DNA of 64,000 nt, taken from positions 49,812,293 through 49,876,292 of the forward strand of contig OX326961.1 in assembly GCA_946800325.1 (NCBI GenBank), given 5' to 3'. The position numbers were made by a program, and so were the translations under genes. Below are positions 22,203 through 34,044 of this stretch, one piece after another. The notes under the pieces were generated by a model. The model was given only the letters and a program-made list of their open reading frames with translations, made no database searches and was not told where the DNA came from. The stretch comes from Luzula sylvatica. Taxonomy: Eukaryota; Streptophyta; Magnoliopsida; Poales; Juncaceae. The first letter of the stretch is position 1, and every line of letters begins with the position of its first letter.

Positions 22203-22560
22203 CAGAAGAGCAAAACAACACCATTAGTAGCCTTCCTCTTAAACATAATTACAAATTTCATCCCAAAGTGTCTTTTTAGGTATAAATTGAAGTGGGACCC
22301 GGTATATGATTTTCCATAATTGAATAATCGGGAGTATATTTGTGGTTTGTTTCTGGAGGTGTATCATTCTTGGGGGAAAATATATACATTCCTCGGTCAT
22401 AAATGCTGTCATAAATGCACAGGTTCTCTTGAATGGCCCAGAGTTATCAGGGGGAAATATATTATAGCCTACGGGCATTAAACCCTAAAATAAAAAAATG
22501 AGATTTATCTAGTCATTAGGTCACATCACGTTTGTATTCATAATTCCTACTGAATGTACT

Positions 22561-22704
22561 GTGATTTCTTTTTAAATATAAAATTAATAATTAAATAGTG
22601 TCAGTTTATCTATTTAGTAGAACACAAAATATCCAAAACTTGTATCCCCATAAAATCAGATCAGATATTAACTCATCGAATGATGCTTTCATCTTCTTCT
22701 TCGC
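22561..22704 (-). repeat. Inverted-repeat arm A'
   Basis: Reverse complement of 15405-15540. It lies 360 bp beyond arm B', whereas A and B are 3.2 kb apart on the left side. Confidence 0.75.
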
Positions 22705-23409
22705 GTATTCTTTCTCAGATGGGTTTAGATTTTTTTTTTCACATATCCACCTTATAAACCCTACTCCTAAATGGTTGTCATAGAATAGGTCATGTTTTAC
22801 TCGCCGGATATTATTTTGACCACAACAATATTTGTTCATGTATAATTAGTGTGTAGAATAGGTCATGTTTAGTTATTCTATTGTTTGCTGCATTGCAAAT
22901 TTCACGTGATTGCCTACTTCGGGACAAGTTGAACTTTCAGAACAAAGAGTACATAGTTCTATATTTGTACAAATAAAATTCATTTCTAGTCTTGGGTTCT
23001 GTGCAAATGGAATGATGGTTGAATGAACTACAATTGCAAACTCACATTAAATAAGACATGAAATTTTCTCATGGTCAAATTATGCTCGGTTGAGGCATAG
23101 TTGAACAATTAGGGTAAACTGAAGTATATATGGGTAATGGGGTGGAGGAAGAAGAGGAGTGGGGGAACAACGAGCTATGCAAATGTGATTCACTACTTTG
23201 GATGTCGCTCATGGTGCGCATATGGAAAGAAAGAAAATGAGAATATTTCGCAACAAATATCAACCACTGGAGGCGGCCGTGACGATGGCCATAGAGATGG
23301 CAACACTATGGGTGTAGAATTAAGAACTAGAATGAGAGTTTGAAGGACCCAAATCTTGTACTTACATGACTAATCTTTGTAAATACCAAATACTTCAATA
23401 TATATATAG
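22705..23409. other. Spacer, no gene recognised
   Basis: Short frames only (for example 23137-23343, basic and Gly/Arg-rich, no domain). AGAATAGGTCATGTTT occurs twice (22783 and 22855). Confidence 0.45.
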
Positions 23410-23619
23410 GAGGGATGCTAACTTAATTAATTAAGTATCACATATTTTGTACTTAATATTTTTTAATCATTGAATTTGTATTGAGATTTGTGCATTTAAT
23501 GATGTGCACAAAATTTCATGATAATCATGAAAAAAACACAAATCTCAATGCAAATTTAATGATTAAAAAACATTAAGTACCAAATCTTTGATACTTAATT
23601 AAGTAGGTTAGTCTCCCTC
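23410..23619. mobile_element. Foldback MITE, 210 bp
   Basis: Almost the whole unit is an inverted repeat: GAGGGATGCTAACTTAATTA at the left, GAGGGAGACTAACCTACTTA read from the right, and ATTGAGATTTGTG mirrored by CACAAATCTCAAT around a short loop near 23505-23545. It is flanked by TA-rich sequence, so the target duplication (8-9 bp of TATATATA) cannot be fixed. The transcript would form a long hairpin. Confidence 0.7.
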
Positions 23620-24954
23620 ATATATATATATATTATTCGGATAATATGCAAAAGATTACAGTTATGGGAGCTCGAAAATATGGAGATTATTTACATTGGG
23701 GCCGGCACAAAGACAATAGGTATACAACTCTAATTGGTAACCTATTGGCTATTAGAGTGCTTCAACAAATTTATCTTTTTTTGGTAGAAAATATAGAGAG
23801 ATTCTCATTGTTATTTTTTTTTGTTTATCTTATTTCTCTTCTTTTAAATTTTTTTTTTAGTTTTTTAGCTTGTATTAATCAGGCAAGTTAATAAAATTTA
23901 TAGTTTTACTCATAATGTTACTTGATTAATATAATATTTAAGTTAAAAATCATTGTTGATTTGTTTGTTTGTTTAATGTTATTTCCTTTTTTCATGACTT
24001 TTTTTTTATCTTATATTTACCAGGCGTGTTAATAAAAAATCTCTATGATTTTAGTCATAATGTTACTTGACGAATATAATATTTAAGTTAAATCATATGT
24101 ACATTGAAAAACTAAGTAATTGTTGATTTACACTAATGAAAACGTACAACCAAGTATGCTATAAAAAAGAAATGTAACTTTTTATAGTGCTAGTAGTTGT
24201 AAAAAAAGAAATGTAATTTTTTTCACCAAATGAACATTGTAAGTGTACTAAACTACCTTCATAGAATATTTGCGATTGATCATCAAAATATTAAATAGAC
24301 ATGACGAAATATGTGGGCGTTACAAAAAATATATATGAAATATAGAGCAATCATAAGTGAACAAGAAACAAAAAAAATATGTATCTATAGCATTTTCTCG
24401 CTATAAATGTCCCTTTCTCTTGATAACTAAGGGCCTGTTTGATGAGAGGTATTATGAGGGAATTTGAAGGACAACATGTTATTTTCTCGGACAAGCTTCA
24501 ATGTCATGTATGATAATTGATAATACATTTCATAATAAAAATAATGTCCAAAATATATATAATACAGACACCACGATTATGTATGTCTTTTCGTTTTTCT
24601 CGTATATCATTCGTTATTTTCCAACAATTGAAAAAATTCTGCCTAAAAACTACATGGCATTTCAGTATATAAAATAGGAGAGTTGTATAATAGATCCATT
24701 TTTTGATGATAGCTTTTTTTTAAAAAAAAATATTTTGAATATTTGTCACATAATAATTTTTCTTGTACGATTCAAATGTATATTTACCATTTAATATTTT
24801 GCAACAACAAAAGATACGTATAATCAATTGATAAATAACTAAAATATCTTTAAATATTTTTTGAAAAAAGAATTCCCATAAATAATGTACATTTTTTATA
24901 TGGTTATTTGGTTATTTGGTTATTCTTAATTCCATTATTCCAGCATGCTACTGG
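23620..24954. other. AT-rich spacer
   Basis: No gene. A roughly 70-bp direct repeat with GTTAATAAAATTTATAG-like and CATAATGTTACTTGA blocks occurs at about 23887-23950 and 24027-24090. A lone PIF/Harbinger-like end, TAAGGGCCTGTTTGATG, stands at 24428-24444 without a detected partner. Confidence 0.45.
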
Positions 24955-25863
24955 TACGGGTGTACATAGACCGGGTTGGGCGGGTTTATATCTAAATTGT
25001 AACCCAATCCAACTACAACGGGTTTTCATTTTTCCAACCCAACCCGTGATACCTATAAAAATTTTCAAACCCATCTTAACCGGGTTGGGCGGGTATTTTT
25101 CGTAAATACATATACTATATATATATGTTCATATGTTCACAAAATGTACGCAAAAAAATTATATTTTTAATTAAATCATCGAATTTTTTTTTACAAATAC
25201 GCAAATCAAAATTAAACATGCATAATCAACATCTCATTATATTTATGTCGTATTTTTCGACAATAAATATAAAACACAGATTATATAGAAATTTTTCAAA
25301 GTTCGAACTAATTATATATTTTATGACAAAATTGATATAGTGATATCATAAAGACATAAAAAACCTTACTATTAAAATAAACACAAAATAACAACAAAAT
25401 ACGAAGCTTACTTTTAAAACAAAATAAAAAATATCAAATGAAAGTACTCATTTTTGACATAAAACAAAACATGTCATATATGATTTAAGTTAAGAATTTT
25501 GTATTTTATTTTGAGAAATTTTAATTACTTGATAAACATAATATTCATATAAGGGAAAAGAAGATAAGGTACTACATAATATTGAAAATTATTAATAATA
25601 AATAAATTATAGTAATATAATTTACGAAAAAGTAGTATACCATACAATTTATATTAAAAACTTAAACAATTATTTGGAAATTTGGAATTATACGGGTCGG
25701 GTTGGGTTAATGCGGGTTTTTAGTTTCTAATCCGTAACCCAACCCATACATCCGGGTTTGTCAAAGTTCCAAACCGGACCCGACCCAACAACTTCGAAAC
25801 CCGCAAAAAACGGATCGGTCCGGGTCGGGTTGGGCGGGTTGGAGAATTTCGTGTACACCCCTA
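24955..25863. mobile_element. Non-autonomous hAT-like element, about 909 bp
   Basis: The ends are TACGGGTGTACATAGACCGG on the left and, read inward from the right, TAGGGGTGTACACGAAATTC. Both ends have subterminal arrays of GGGTTGGGCGGG and CCGGGTCGGGTT, typical of this widespread plant hAT-derived family. The interior is AT-rich and non-coding. The target duplication is degraded; only CTACT is shared by the two flanks. Confidence 0.65.
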
Positions 25864-26419
25864 GGCCTACTCGGGATAATTCGAATATTTTTGCATATTG
25901 ATACAAACACCCTACAGTGAAATAAAGACAAACGGTACTTAACTAATTATGCTCAATATATATATTTTTCATATAACTTGTGATAAAAATAGGAAGAAAA
26001 TTTTCAGAAAAATTGATTTGCATATGTTTAATTTATATGTCAGTTAATAAACATGTTAAATAAAGACAATTAGAAGTTGATAAACACTCATAAACATGAT
26101 AAGAACATTCAACTAATAAAACCCAAATTATTGCATTAAAAAAATATAACATGACATCACTTAAAAAATAAACTTAATACATTGCATTATTTAAAAATTA
26201 ACTAAAAACATTTGTAAACTTAATCATTATGAATTATGAAGCACAAATATTAAAAATAGAACATTAATAAACATGTGAAATTATATAAACAATATGTATT
26301 TATGGCTAAACCAAAACATATTATGTATCCCAATATTTACAAAAAATATGTATTATGTGACATACATTATCAATGGACCCTTCATTTGTTGAACAAGAAC
26401 TCTACTTATACTGTCTGAA
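25864..26419. other. AT-rich spacer, nothing recognised
   Basis: Low complexity, no ORF. Confidence 0.5.
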
Positions 26420-27160
26420 ATTTCAGGATCGAGAACTGGTGGAACGGTTCCTCTAATTTTCTCGGCTCTATCAAGTTAAGTCTAAAATCACCTCCCATAA
26501 CTCATTATCTTGGGATAAATCTGTTTCTTGCTTAAAGAAGAATATCCAACTCTGGAAAAAGGATAACTCATTCAACCCCAATTCTGAGCTAAAAAAAATA
26601 AAATCGGCAATAATTAAATCCTATTATCATGGGAAATTATCTAATCTCTCTCCAGAAAGCCCACAATGAATGTCTCCTTATCCAAAATGATTACTGGGCC
26701 AAAGATCTAGATTAAACTGGGCCCAACTGGGCAACGTGAACACCTACTTCTTCCACGCAGCCTCTACGATCAGGAAACGATATAATTCGATAACAGCCAT
26801 CTTGGATGACCAAGGCAATTGGATTTCTTGTCAAAACAAAATTCCAATCATTTATCTCCACATATAAAGAAATCTACAAATCATCAAATCCACCAAACAT
26901 CAGAGATGTAATTCCCCCGAGCATAACGAACCTCATTCCCTCTATATCCAATCTACAGAAGATTAACCTCCTCAATCGCCTAACAAATGCAGAGATTCAA
27001 ATGGCGGTTCATCAAATCGGGCCAAACAAAGCCCCAGGCCTAGAAGGTATTCACGCTACCCTCCATTTTTCCCACAAATATAACATTTTTTCATCAATCT
27101 CTTATTTGGTACTTTCAAGCAATCAATCCCGTCCCGTCCTTCCGAAACTTTGAAAAATAC
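26420..27160 (+). pseudogene. LINE (non-LTR) fragment between endonuclease and RT
   Basis: Translated pieces in shifting frames match the linker before plant LINE reverse transcriptase: WDKSVS...KKNIQLWKKDN, then LGNVNTYFFHAASTIRKRYN and SITAILDDQGNW. A frame at 26806-27153 follows, containing LTNAEIQMAVHQIGPNKAPG, which is the conserved start of the RT domain (the 'GPxKAPGPDG' segment). The RT catalytic region is absent, so the copy is truncated on both sides. Stops and frameshifts occur near 26668 and 26810. Confidence 0.7.
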
Positions 27161-27649
27161 TTCCAGTAGGAGTATTGCACACATGATATGACATATGAGC
27201 CCATTTATTATGGATCATTGGTTTTAAGTCTTTCGACGCACCGCCTTTTTTAGGGCAAAAGACTGCATCGTTTTGTTTTTTGGGGGGCTTTCGATTTGCA
27301 TGCCGAGCAAAACCAATCTCTGTCTGGTATAGATTTTATCACAGGGTTGTCATAACAAGTTACGTGCACCATCAAATCGCAACCATCAAAAAATACAATT
27401 GGGTCAGATTGGTCACCGTCAGTGCTCTGAAAAACCGCACATAATATCCCATCATCGTTTTCTTCTACTTCTTCGTGAATTTTGTCAAGGGTTTAGTTTT
27501 GGTCTCATAGTTTTCAGTTTCTAGTTGGATCTATTTAAAAGTTTTTGTATCGATTTTGTTTACTTCTACTTTGATTTCTCCTTGGGTTTCTTTGGAAGAT
27601 TTTGTTTCGGTTTTGATTTCTTCATAGGTTGAAAAATATATATATATAA
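27161..27649. other. Spacer with possible gene-derived leader
   Basis: A stretch at about 27430-27640 (TCTTCTACTTCTTCGTGAAT, GTTTTGGTCTCATAG) looks like a plant 5' leader with repeated TTTTG...GGTTTC blocks, but no coding exon follows. Confidence 0.3.
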
Positions 27650-27870
27650 TTTTACTTTCCTACAAAATGTACCTACCGAATTCTATATTATTGAACTATT
27701 ACATTTAATTAACATGATAATTAAAATATATCATTAAATATTCATTAATATTTATTCCAATTTATAAATTCGAATAAATATTAATTATTTATTAAGTTAA
27801 AAATCAACATGTACTAGTTATCATTTCATTAAAATATACTAACTAGAACATAGAGGACGTTACGATAAAA
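27650..27870. repeat. AT-rich MITE family copy
   Basis: It contains ACAAAATGTACCTACCGAAT, followed by GAACTATTACATTTAATTAA and TTCGAATAAATATTAAT; same family as 18262-18600. Confidence 0.6.
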
Positions 27871-28526
27871 TCTGAAAAAAATTTAGTATATTTTGAATTA
27901 AAATTCAACTGATTTGTATGACAAATCAATCAACTGAGATTTTAAATCCGGTACCATCGGGATTTAAAAATCGGTTCTGAATCATTTCTCGAACACTTTC
28001 CAAAAAAAAAATATTTTTCGAATTTTCATCAATGGATTACATACAGAAATACTCTGCTCGTATACGCTTCTTAGCAGGTAGGCATATGGAAGTGCACGAG
28101 TTGTTGCGAAGCTCAGCATTCTTCTTGGCATGATTTTCTTTGGAATGCAGAAGCTTGAATCTTTTTTACGGTGGTAATCCAAGAATTGCAAGAGTAGGAA
28201 CAGCACAGACAAAGAGAGAAAAAAACAAAGAGATGAATTATTGTGAAAATGCTGGAGATATCCAGTTTTTTACCAAATTTCACGCGGGAAAAGTTGATAT
28301 TAAGCGTGTGGGGCCTACGTCGGGTCGGATATCTTACATAGGATCAGACTCCGATAACTAATGCTCTGAGCTGAACAAGTAATTAGGCCCATTAGTATTT
28401 AAGCCCATGATTTATGATTTTGTTGAAAAATAAAAATGAAATGTAATATTATTTTGGGAGAATTACAAGCATCCCAAATTTAAATTAATTGATTGATTCG
28501 GAACATGCAAAGTTACAAACTCCATA
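27871..28526. other. Spacer with a degraded short frame
   Basis: An interrupted plus-strand frame (28030-28361) has no recognisable domain. No other feature seen. Confidence 0.35.
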
Positions 28527-28785
28527 ATATACAGTACCCCTAATTTACCCCCAACACCCTTTATTCCCCAATTAATGGTTAATTAGGAAAGTAATTAACA
28601 AAAAATATTCCATTAACAGTTAATTAATATATAATTAAAATACATGTACATTAACACTTCTTAATTAATATCAATTAACTGTTAATCGGATGTATTTTTG
28701 TTAATTACCATGTTAATTAATCATTAATTAATGATTAATTGGTGATATAGAGGATGCGGTGGGAAAATGAGGAAGTATGGTATAA
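28527..28785. mobile_element. MITE-like element with degenerate inverted ends
   Basis: The left end TATACAGTACCCCTAATTTA and the right end read inward, TATACCATACTTCCTCATTT, align imperfectly over about 45 bp. The interior is made of TTAATTAACGGTTAATT-like palindromes. The target duplication is not clear. Confidence 0.4.
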
Positions 28786-29175
28786 TTATTCATTTAAAAA
28801 CATGCAAGTTGCTTAGAAAAACCAATGAACTCCACTTGAACGATGCAGCTAGGTCACGGGAACTAATGAACTCCGATCGATAGAGAGAGAAGAAGACGAA
28901 TTAGTGAAATGGGTCATTGGGTTAGGCAGAAATAATCATTTTTCATATTTTTTTCTGGCCCAAATTTTTTTTTTCTGGCCCACATACAAAATTCATGCAA
29001 ATAACACCGTTAAGAAAAAACTATCAAATACACCGGCATTTCGAACGTTCAGCAAAAAAAATATAATGTTAATTCATCATTAACCGTTTTTGTACCATTA
29101 AATACTGTTATGTACCGTTTTTTGCAACACTATTTCACACGCTCTCTCTTTATCCAGCGATCTTCAATTCACTTA
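28786..29175. other. Spacer, no gene seen
   Basis: AT-rich, with a duplicated TTTTTTTCTGGCCCA phrase at about 28950-28982. No coding signal. Confidence 0.4.
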
Positions 29176-30276
29176 GGGCATGTTTGGATGACCGTGTTAG
29201 AAATTACCTAAGTAAATTAACTTTCCGCAAGTCGATTTTCCGGAAATGCATTTCAAATTTAAATGTTTGGATTCACGAAAGTGAAACTACTGCATTTATA
29301 GTTTTTATGTTTGGGTTGATGTAATTAAATTATGAATTTCAAGATTTATATCTACTAAAATTTGCAAATAAATTTGGGCAAAATTTTATAAGAAGACACA
29401 ATATGTTTCAGATTTACTACAATAAATCAAAAAGTTTGAAAATTTGAGATATGACCCTCAGATATGTAGAAATTGGTTTTTTCCTTGATATATTAACCCA
29501 TATTGCATCCATATACTAGTAATTTTGACATAAAATACTTCCGTGTTTTAATATTTTGACATAAAATAATTTTTTTATTTTTGACACAAAATAAAAAAAA
29601 CATCATGTTTTAATATTCTGAATTACTAGTAATGTTTTAAAATAATTTATAATATTTCTCAATATTTATAATTTTTGCAAATATTAATTATATTTTAAAA
29701 TATTTTCGTGTTTCTTTGAATTGGTAATGAGTCTAGCGTTACAGTTCATTACTAATTATTAGAAAACGCAAATATTTAAAATATAATTCATATTTATAAA
29801 TATTAAGAAAATGACAAAATAATTAGAAATATTTTAAAATAATATTTAAAATCAATATTTAAAATAATTTTAGTTATTTTGAGATTATGGTGATTAATTA
29901 TATTCTTATATTAACACAATGAAAATATAATTTATACTTATATTTAAATATAATAATTTCTTGACGTAGATTTGTGTTTATTTATTTATTTAGATTATTG
30001 TTGGCAGTGTTTATTTATTTATTCAGATTATGGTGCTTGATTAATTTTTTAAATTAACATAATGAAAATATAATTCCTATTTAAAGAGAGGTTATGTTGT
30101 GATGTATCTCCACTTCATGTAAATTTGAGGGGAGGTTGAGTTGCAGGAAAAGAGATAGACAATGTAAGTCGACTTGCAGTAGTTTGGCAAATTACATCAA
30201 ACCAAACAACAAAAAATAGATTAATGCAGTAGTTTGACTTACAATCTGACTGAGTTACTGCAAAACAAACATGCCC
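29176..30276. mobile_element. PIF/Harbinger-like non-autonomous element, 1101 bp
   Basis: The ends are GGGCATGTTTG (29176) and its exact inverse CAAACATGCCC (ending 30276). It is flanked on both sides by TTA (29173-29175 and 30277-30279), the 3-bp target duplication characteristic of PIF/Harbinger/Tourist elements. The subterminal parts also pair loosely (AAGTCGATTTTCC near 29232, AGTCGACTTGCAG near 30166). The interior has no ORF. Confidence 0.8.
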
Positions 30277-30556
30277 TTAATGTCTTGGTATCTCTTCTCT
30301 TCCACGATTTCCTACATTTGGAGATCCATATCTCATCCACTTTCACGATCTGTTATCTCTCGATATCGATCTCCTAGTAGTTCTTCAAGCCATATTAAAA
30401 GAAGCATATCTCTCCATATCTCAAGAAAATGTGGCGCATGAACTAGAGACAATATGATTTGTAGTCTCTTTCTCGTCAATATATATTTATTTCACGATAT
30501 AACGGCTCAATTTGCACAGCAAAATGGTCTATTCAACCAGTAAAGATATATTTATT

Positions 30557-30798
30557 GGGGAGTTCTATCATACACTCTTTCAAAAGGGTATTTTGGGTAT
30601 TTAGAAGGGTGTATCATAAATTTTATTTTTTATAGATATTTTTTCTTTCATGAACAATTCAAATTTCCTATTTAGCATATCATTTATTAATAAATACACT
30701 TGAAAAATTACTTTAAATACTCATTAATTGATAATTACACAAAATATCCTGGAAAATGAGTGTATCATAAACAAAAGAGGTGTATGATAGAACTCTCC
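30557..30798. mobile_element. Mutator-type MITE, 242 bp, copy 1
   Basis: The ends are GGGGAGTTCTATCATACACT and the inverse TGTATGATAGAACTCTCC. The flanks are the identical 9-mer ATATTTATT (30548-30556 and 30799-30807). A 9-bp duplication points to Mutator-like elements. A relative sits inverted at 53021-53237, sharing GAACAATTCAAATTTCCTAT and ACTTGAAAAATTACTTTAAA. Confidence 0.85.
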
Positions 30799-30969
30799 AT
30801 ATTTATTATTTACAAATGTTATTAAAATCTCTTTTGTGGATAATAAGACACACTTACTGAATTAGAGTTGATTTGTTATTAGTTCATAGTTCATACAAAA
30901 AAAACACCTTTTTGCTTTTTAAATTTCAGGGTATTCGCCTTACAGAGAAGAAGATAATACTGCAAGAAG
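30799..30969. other. Short spacer
   Basis: Nothing beyond the target duplication and AT-rich sequence. Confidence 0.4.
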
Positions 30970-31360
30970 GGTTGCATATTATGTTGCACGAATACGAATA
31001 CGGATATCGTATCTGATACGATACGGATATGACGAGACGACAGTTTAAAAAAAAAACATATGATACGATACGGCTCTTATATATATAAAGTTTTGACTCT
31101 AAATATACCAAAATTTTATTATTATAGAAATAACTTCCTGTTAAGTAACTGTTTATTGTATATTTAGTTCTTTATTTATGTGTTACTCATTTATTTCGAT
31201 TTAAAATTTATTTATTTTTGTTTTCAAGTGTACATATTGATGCTATATAATTATTCGGCAAATATCCGTAAGTATTCGAGAAATATTTGTTATTATTTTA
31301 GAATAAAATATTCGGATACGCCACGTGGAGAATATACTGTATCCGACGAGTATCCTTCAT
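30970..31360. mobile_element. GATACG-rich hAT-like remnant
   Basis: The left edge TTATGTTGCACGAATACGAA and the right edge read inward, TTATGAAGGATACTCGTCGG, are similar. Both are followed by arrays of (C)GGATAC/GATACG. The layout copies plant hAT-derived elements with GATACG-rich ends. Boundaries are approximate and no target duplication was found. Confidence 0.45.
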
Positions 31361-32794
31361 AACTAATATAATTTTTTTTTATAGTTACCCGTTAATTTAC
31401 TTATTTTATCCTTATATTTTTATTTGAATAGAATAAGGACGTCTTTATTCAGCTCTATTTCAATAAAATAATAGGCCTATTGGAATATAAGTATATCAAA
31501 ATGTGGTCACCGTTCTATAAATAATAGATACGGAGATAAGAACTTCGGCTGTTTGCAATTTTGAATTTTGAAATACTAATAATAAAGTAAGCATTTTTTT
31601 TTTTGAAATTCATTGATGTGTCCGATGTTCATTGAAATTCATTGATGTTCTTTTATAATAAAAAAAATTGATCAAAATGTCAAAATCTTTTTTTTTTTTT
31701 TTGAAATGCAAAATGTGTACTGAAATTCATTGAATAAAATGTGTCTAAAATTCATGAGCCACGTGGCAGATTTTCATGAACCATTTAAAATTAGAACTAA
31801 AGAATAAGAATAATAATAATTTGGATATTGGTGTAATGTCACATAGTTCTCTCAAAAGTTGGATGAAATAATTTTAAAGGAAATTATGATTATGATTTTG
31901 GGTAAACAAATTGTAAATGGCTTAGGAATAAATAATTGTTTTCTTTTTTGTTGTCAGAGAGAGATTTTTTCGGTTGTCCCAGATAAAGAAGTCAGTATTT
32001 CTTTTTGTTCTTCTTGTTTTTGAATTGTTTTTCTTGGTTGTAAGAGATAGAGAAGTTATTATTTTTTTTGTTCTCATTATTTTTTAATCTAATAATAATA
32101 CAAGTGAAAATTTCATTATTATGTTTGGTAAGTGCATGAATCAAGAAAAAACGAATGTTGTGAATTCTGTTGTTTTTTAATCTGATCGTATTGTATGTTC
32201 TATATATATCAATTAAATCCATATTGATACATACATTCTATTGTCTGGCATAAAATATGAAATTCACTGAAGAAAACTTCATTATAAACTAATAACACAC
32301 TGTTCATCACATATTGATATTGAAATAAGAATGGACACAAAATAACCATACTAATTGGTTCCAAAATAGTTATACTAAATTCATCACACAAATTAGAACA
32401 AAGAAGTATTTCATTCGATATGAACACCAAAACAAAATGATCACACTCAACTCATTCGATATGGAAATAAGAGTCTTAGTATAAAGAGAAATATATTCGA
32501 TTGAATGTTTATTTATTTAGAGTAATGCTTCAATACACCAAATTTTTTTGGACCGTCTAATCTGCAAAATCTAAGGTCAGGATTAACAATGTAAATCTTG
32601 AAAATAAGGATGAGCATGTAAATTTCTCATTCAACCTGTTGCAAAATTATTGTAGCCGGTAACCCTTCAATTAATCAAGGGTAAATATGTAATATCATTG
32701 AGTGAGAACTCTGAATCCTAGACACGGCATTTAGTTGTCTTATAAGCTCCTCTCAATTTGTTCATCATAAACATCTAATATCATTTAGTAATAT
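31361..32794. other. AT-rich spacer
   Basis: No gene. The phrase GAAATTCATTGATGT is repeated near 31605 and 31634, and GAAATTCATTGAA near 31721. A small ACACAAAT..ATTCGATATG repeat lies at 32385-32465. Confidence 0.45.
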
Positions 32795-33453
32795 CAGTAT
32801 TCTAAATATCACTGATATGGACCCGTATGTCAGTTTCATATCTCTAATTAGTGCCTCTTCGTTACGATATGTCCCGTATCGGTCGACCGATACACGGACC
32901 GATATGGGCCGATATGGGCCGATATTTGGACCGATTTGAACCGATTTGGATTTAAAACATAATTTATTTTGAATATTATTTTGGGTTGGCCCATCTTTTA
33001 CCAATATTTTCATTAATATTTTTGGCCCAATTATTTCCATCCCTTTTTTCTTTATCTAATATTTTTAATCGGAAATGAAATCGATTTTGATCCGGACGAG
33101 GTTAGATTTTCATTGAGGACACCAGCATCTACACCGATGCTTAATGAACACGATTTCGTGGTTTAGTTTATTGTATTATTTGTAAATTTTATGTTATAAT
33201 CTTAAATGTATCTTTAGTTTAACCTGAAATTTATGTGTATTGTTGAATTTTGAATATTAATCATGTAAAATTTAAATTAGTTTTAAGAAACTCCATATAA
33301 ATTAATGTTATAATAATCAATTTAATATATTAATATTAAAAAGTACAGCACCGCTATATCACTGATATTTTTCGCTATGAATCCGCTATGTAGGTCATAT
33401 CTCTTATCGGTGACTGACCGATCTGCAAGTGATATGCGATATCTGTAACATTG
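32795..33453. mobile_element. hAT non-autonomous element, 659 bp
   Basis: The ends are CAGTATTCTAAATATCAC and, read inward from the right, CAATGTTACAGATATCGC. Both flanks are AGTAATAT (32787-32794 and 33454-33461), an exact 8-bp target duplication, which is diagnostic of hAT. The left subterminal region is rich in CCGATATGGGCCGATAT motifs. There is no transposase ORF. Confidence 0.85.
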
Positions 33454-33963
33454 AGTAATATCATGTCTATAATGGAGATGAATCAAATAAGCAATGCGCA
33501 CTCGGTCTCATCAATTAATTGCCAAAAAAAGGAAATTTAAGGGGAAAATAATACGTCTCCTATGCACACATTTTGGTTTGAAATTAAATACAGAATCGCA
33601 TCGTAACATAAACAAACATAGTAATTAATATTAATTAGATATAGTAATCTCACCATGACATAAATAAAAAAGAGAGATATTCTTAATTACATGTACTGTC
33701 ATTGAAATTGAACAATTCGAAAATAAATAAATATAACTATTATCTTTTAAAATTTTCAAATATCTATTTCATTTTTTTATATTCATAATTTTTTATTTAA
33801 AATTTTGACATTGCTTTTGAGATTTTGTATTTACAATTTGTAATGTTACTATACAAGTTAAACAATGCAAATTTATCATTCTGAACTCAACATAATAATT
33901 TTGTGTAAATATATTTTGCATTATTAATATATATTTTTCACTATCAATTCATTGATCTTATAA
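33454..33963. other. AT-rich spacer, nothing recognised
   Basis: No ORF or repeat of note. Confidence 0.5.
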
Positions 33964-34044
33964 GACGTTTTTTGGGATGACCCGTCCCTATTATGACAGA
34001 TAATTTGGGACGGTCTGTCCCTAATTAACTGATAAGTGGTAGTG
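33964..34044 (-). mobile_element. CACTA terminus, lone end
   Basis: On the minus strand it begins CACTACCACTTATCAG, then has inverted motifs GGGACAGACCGTCCC and GGGACGGGTCATCCC. The outside flank is TTA. No partner end or transposase is nearby, so it is a truncated end. Confidence 0.6.

Noticed and set aside
23137..23343. 68-codon Gly/Arg-rich frame
   Set aside because: Short, no homology recognised, no promoter or partner exons.
24428..24444. PIF/Harbinger-like end TAAGGGCCTGTTTGATG
   Set aside because: No inverted partner or second TAA found, so it is not listed as an element.
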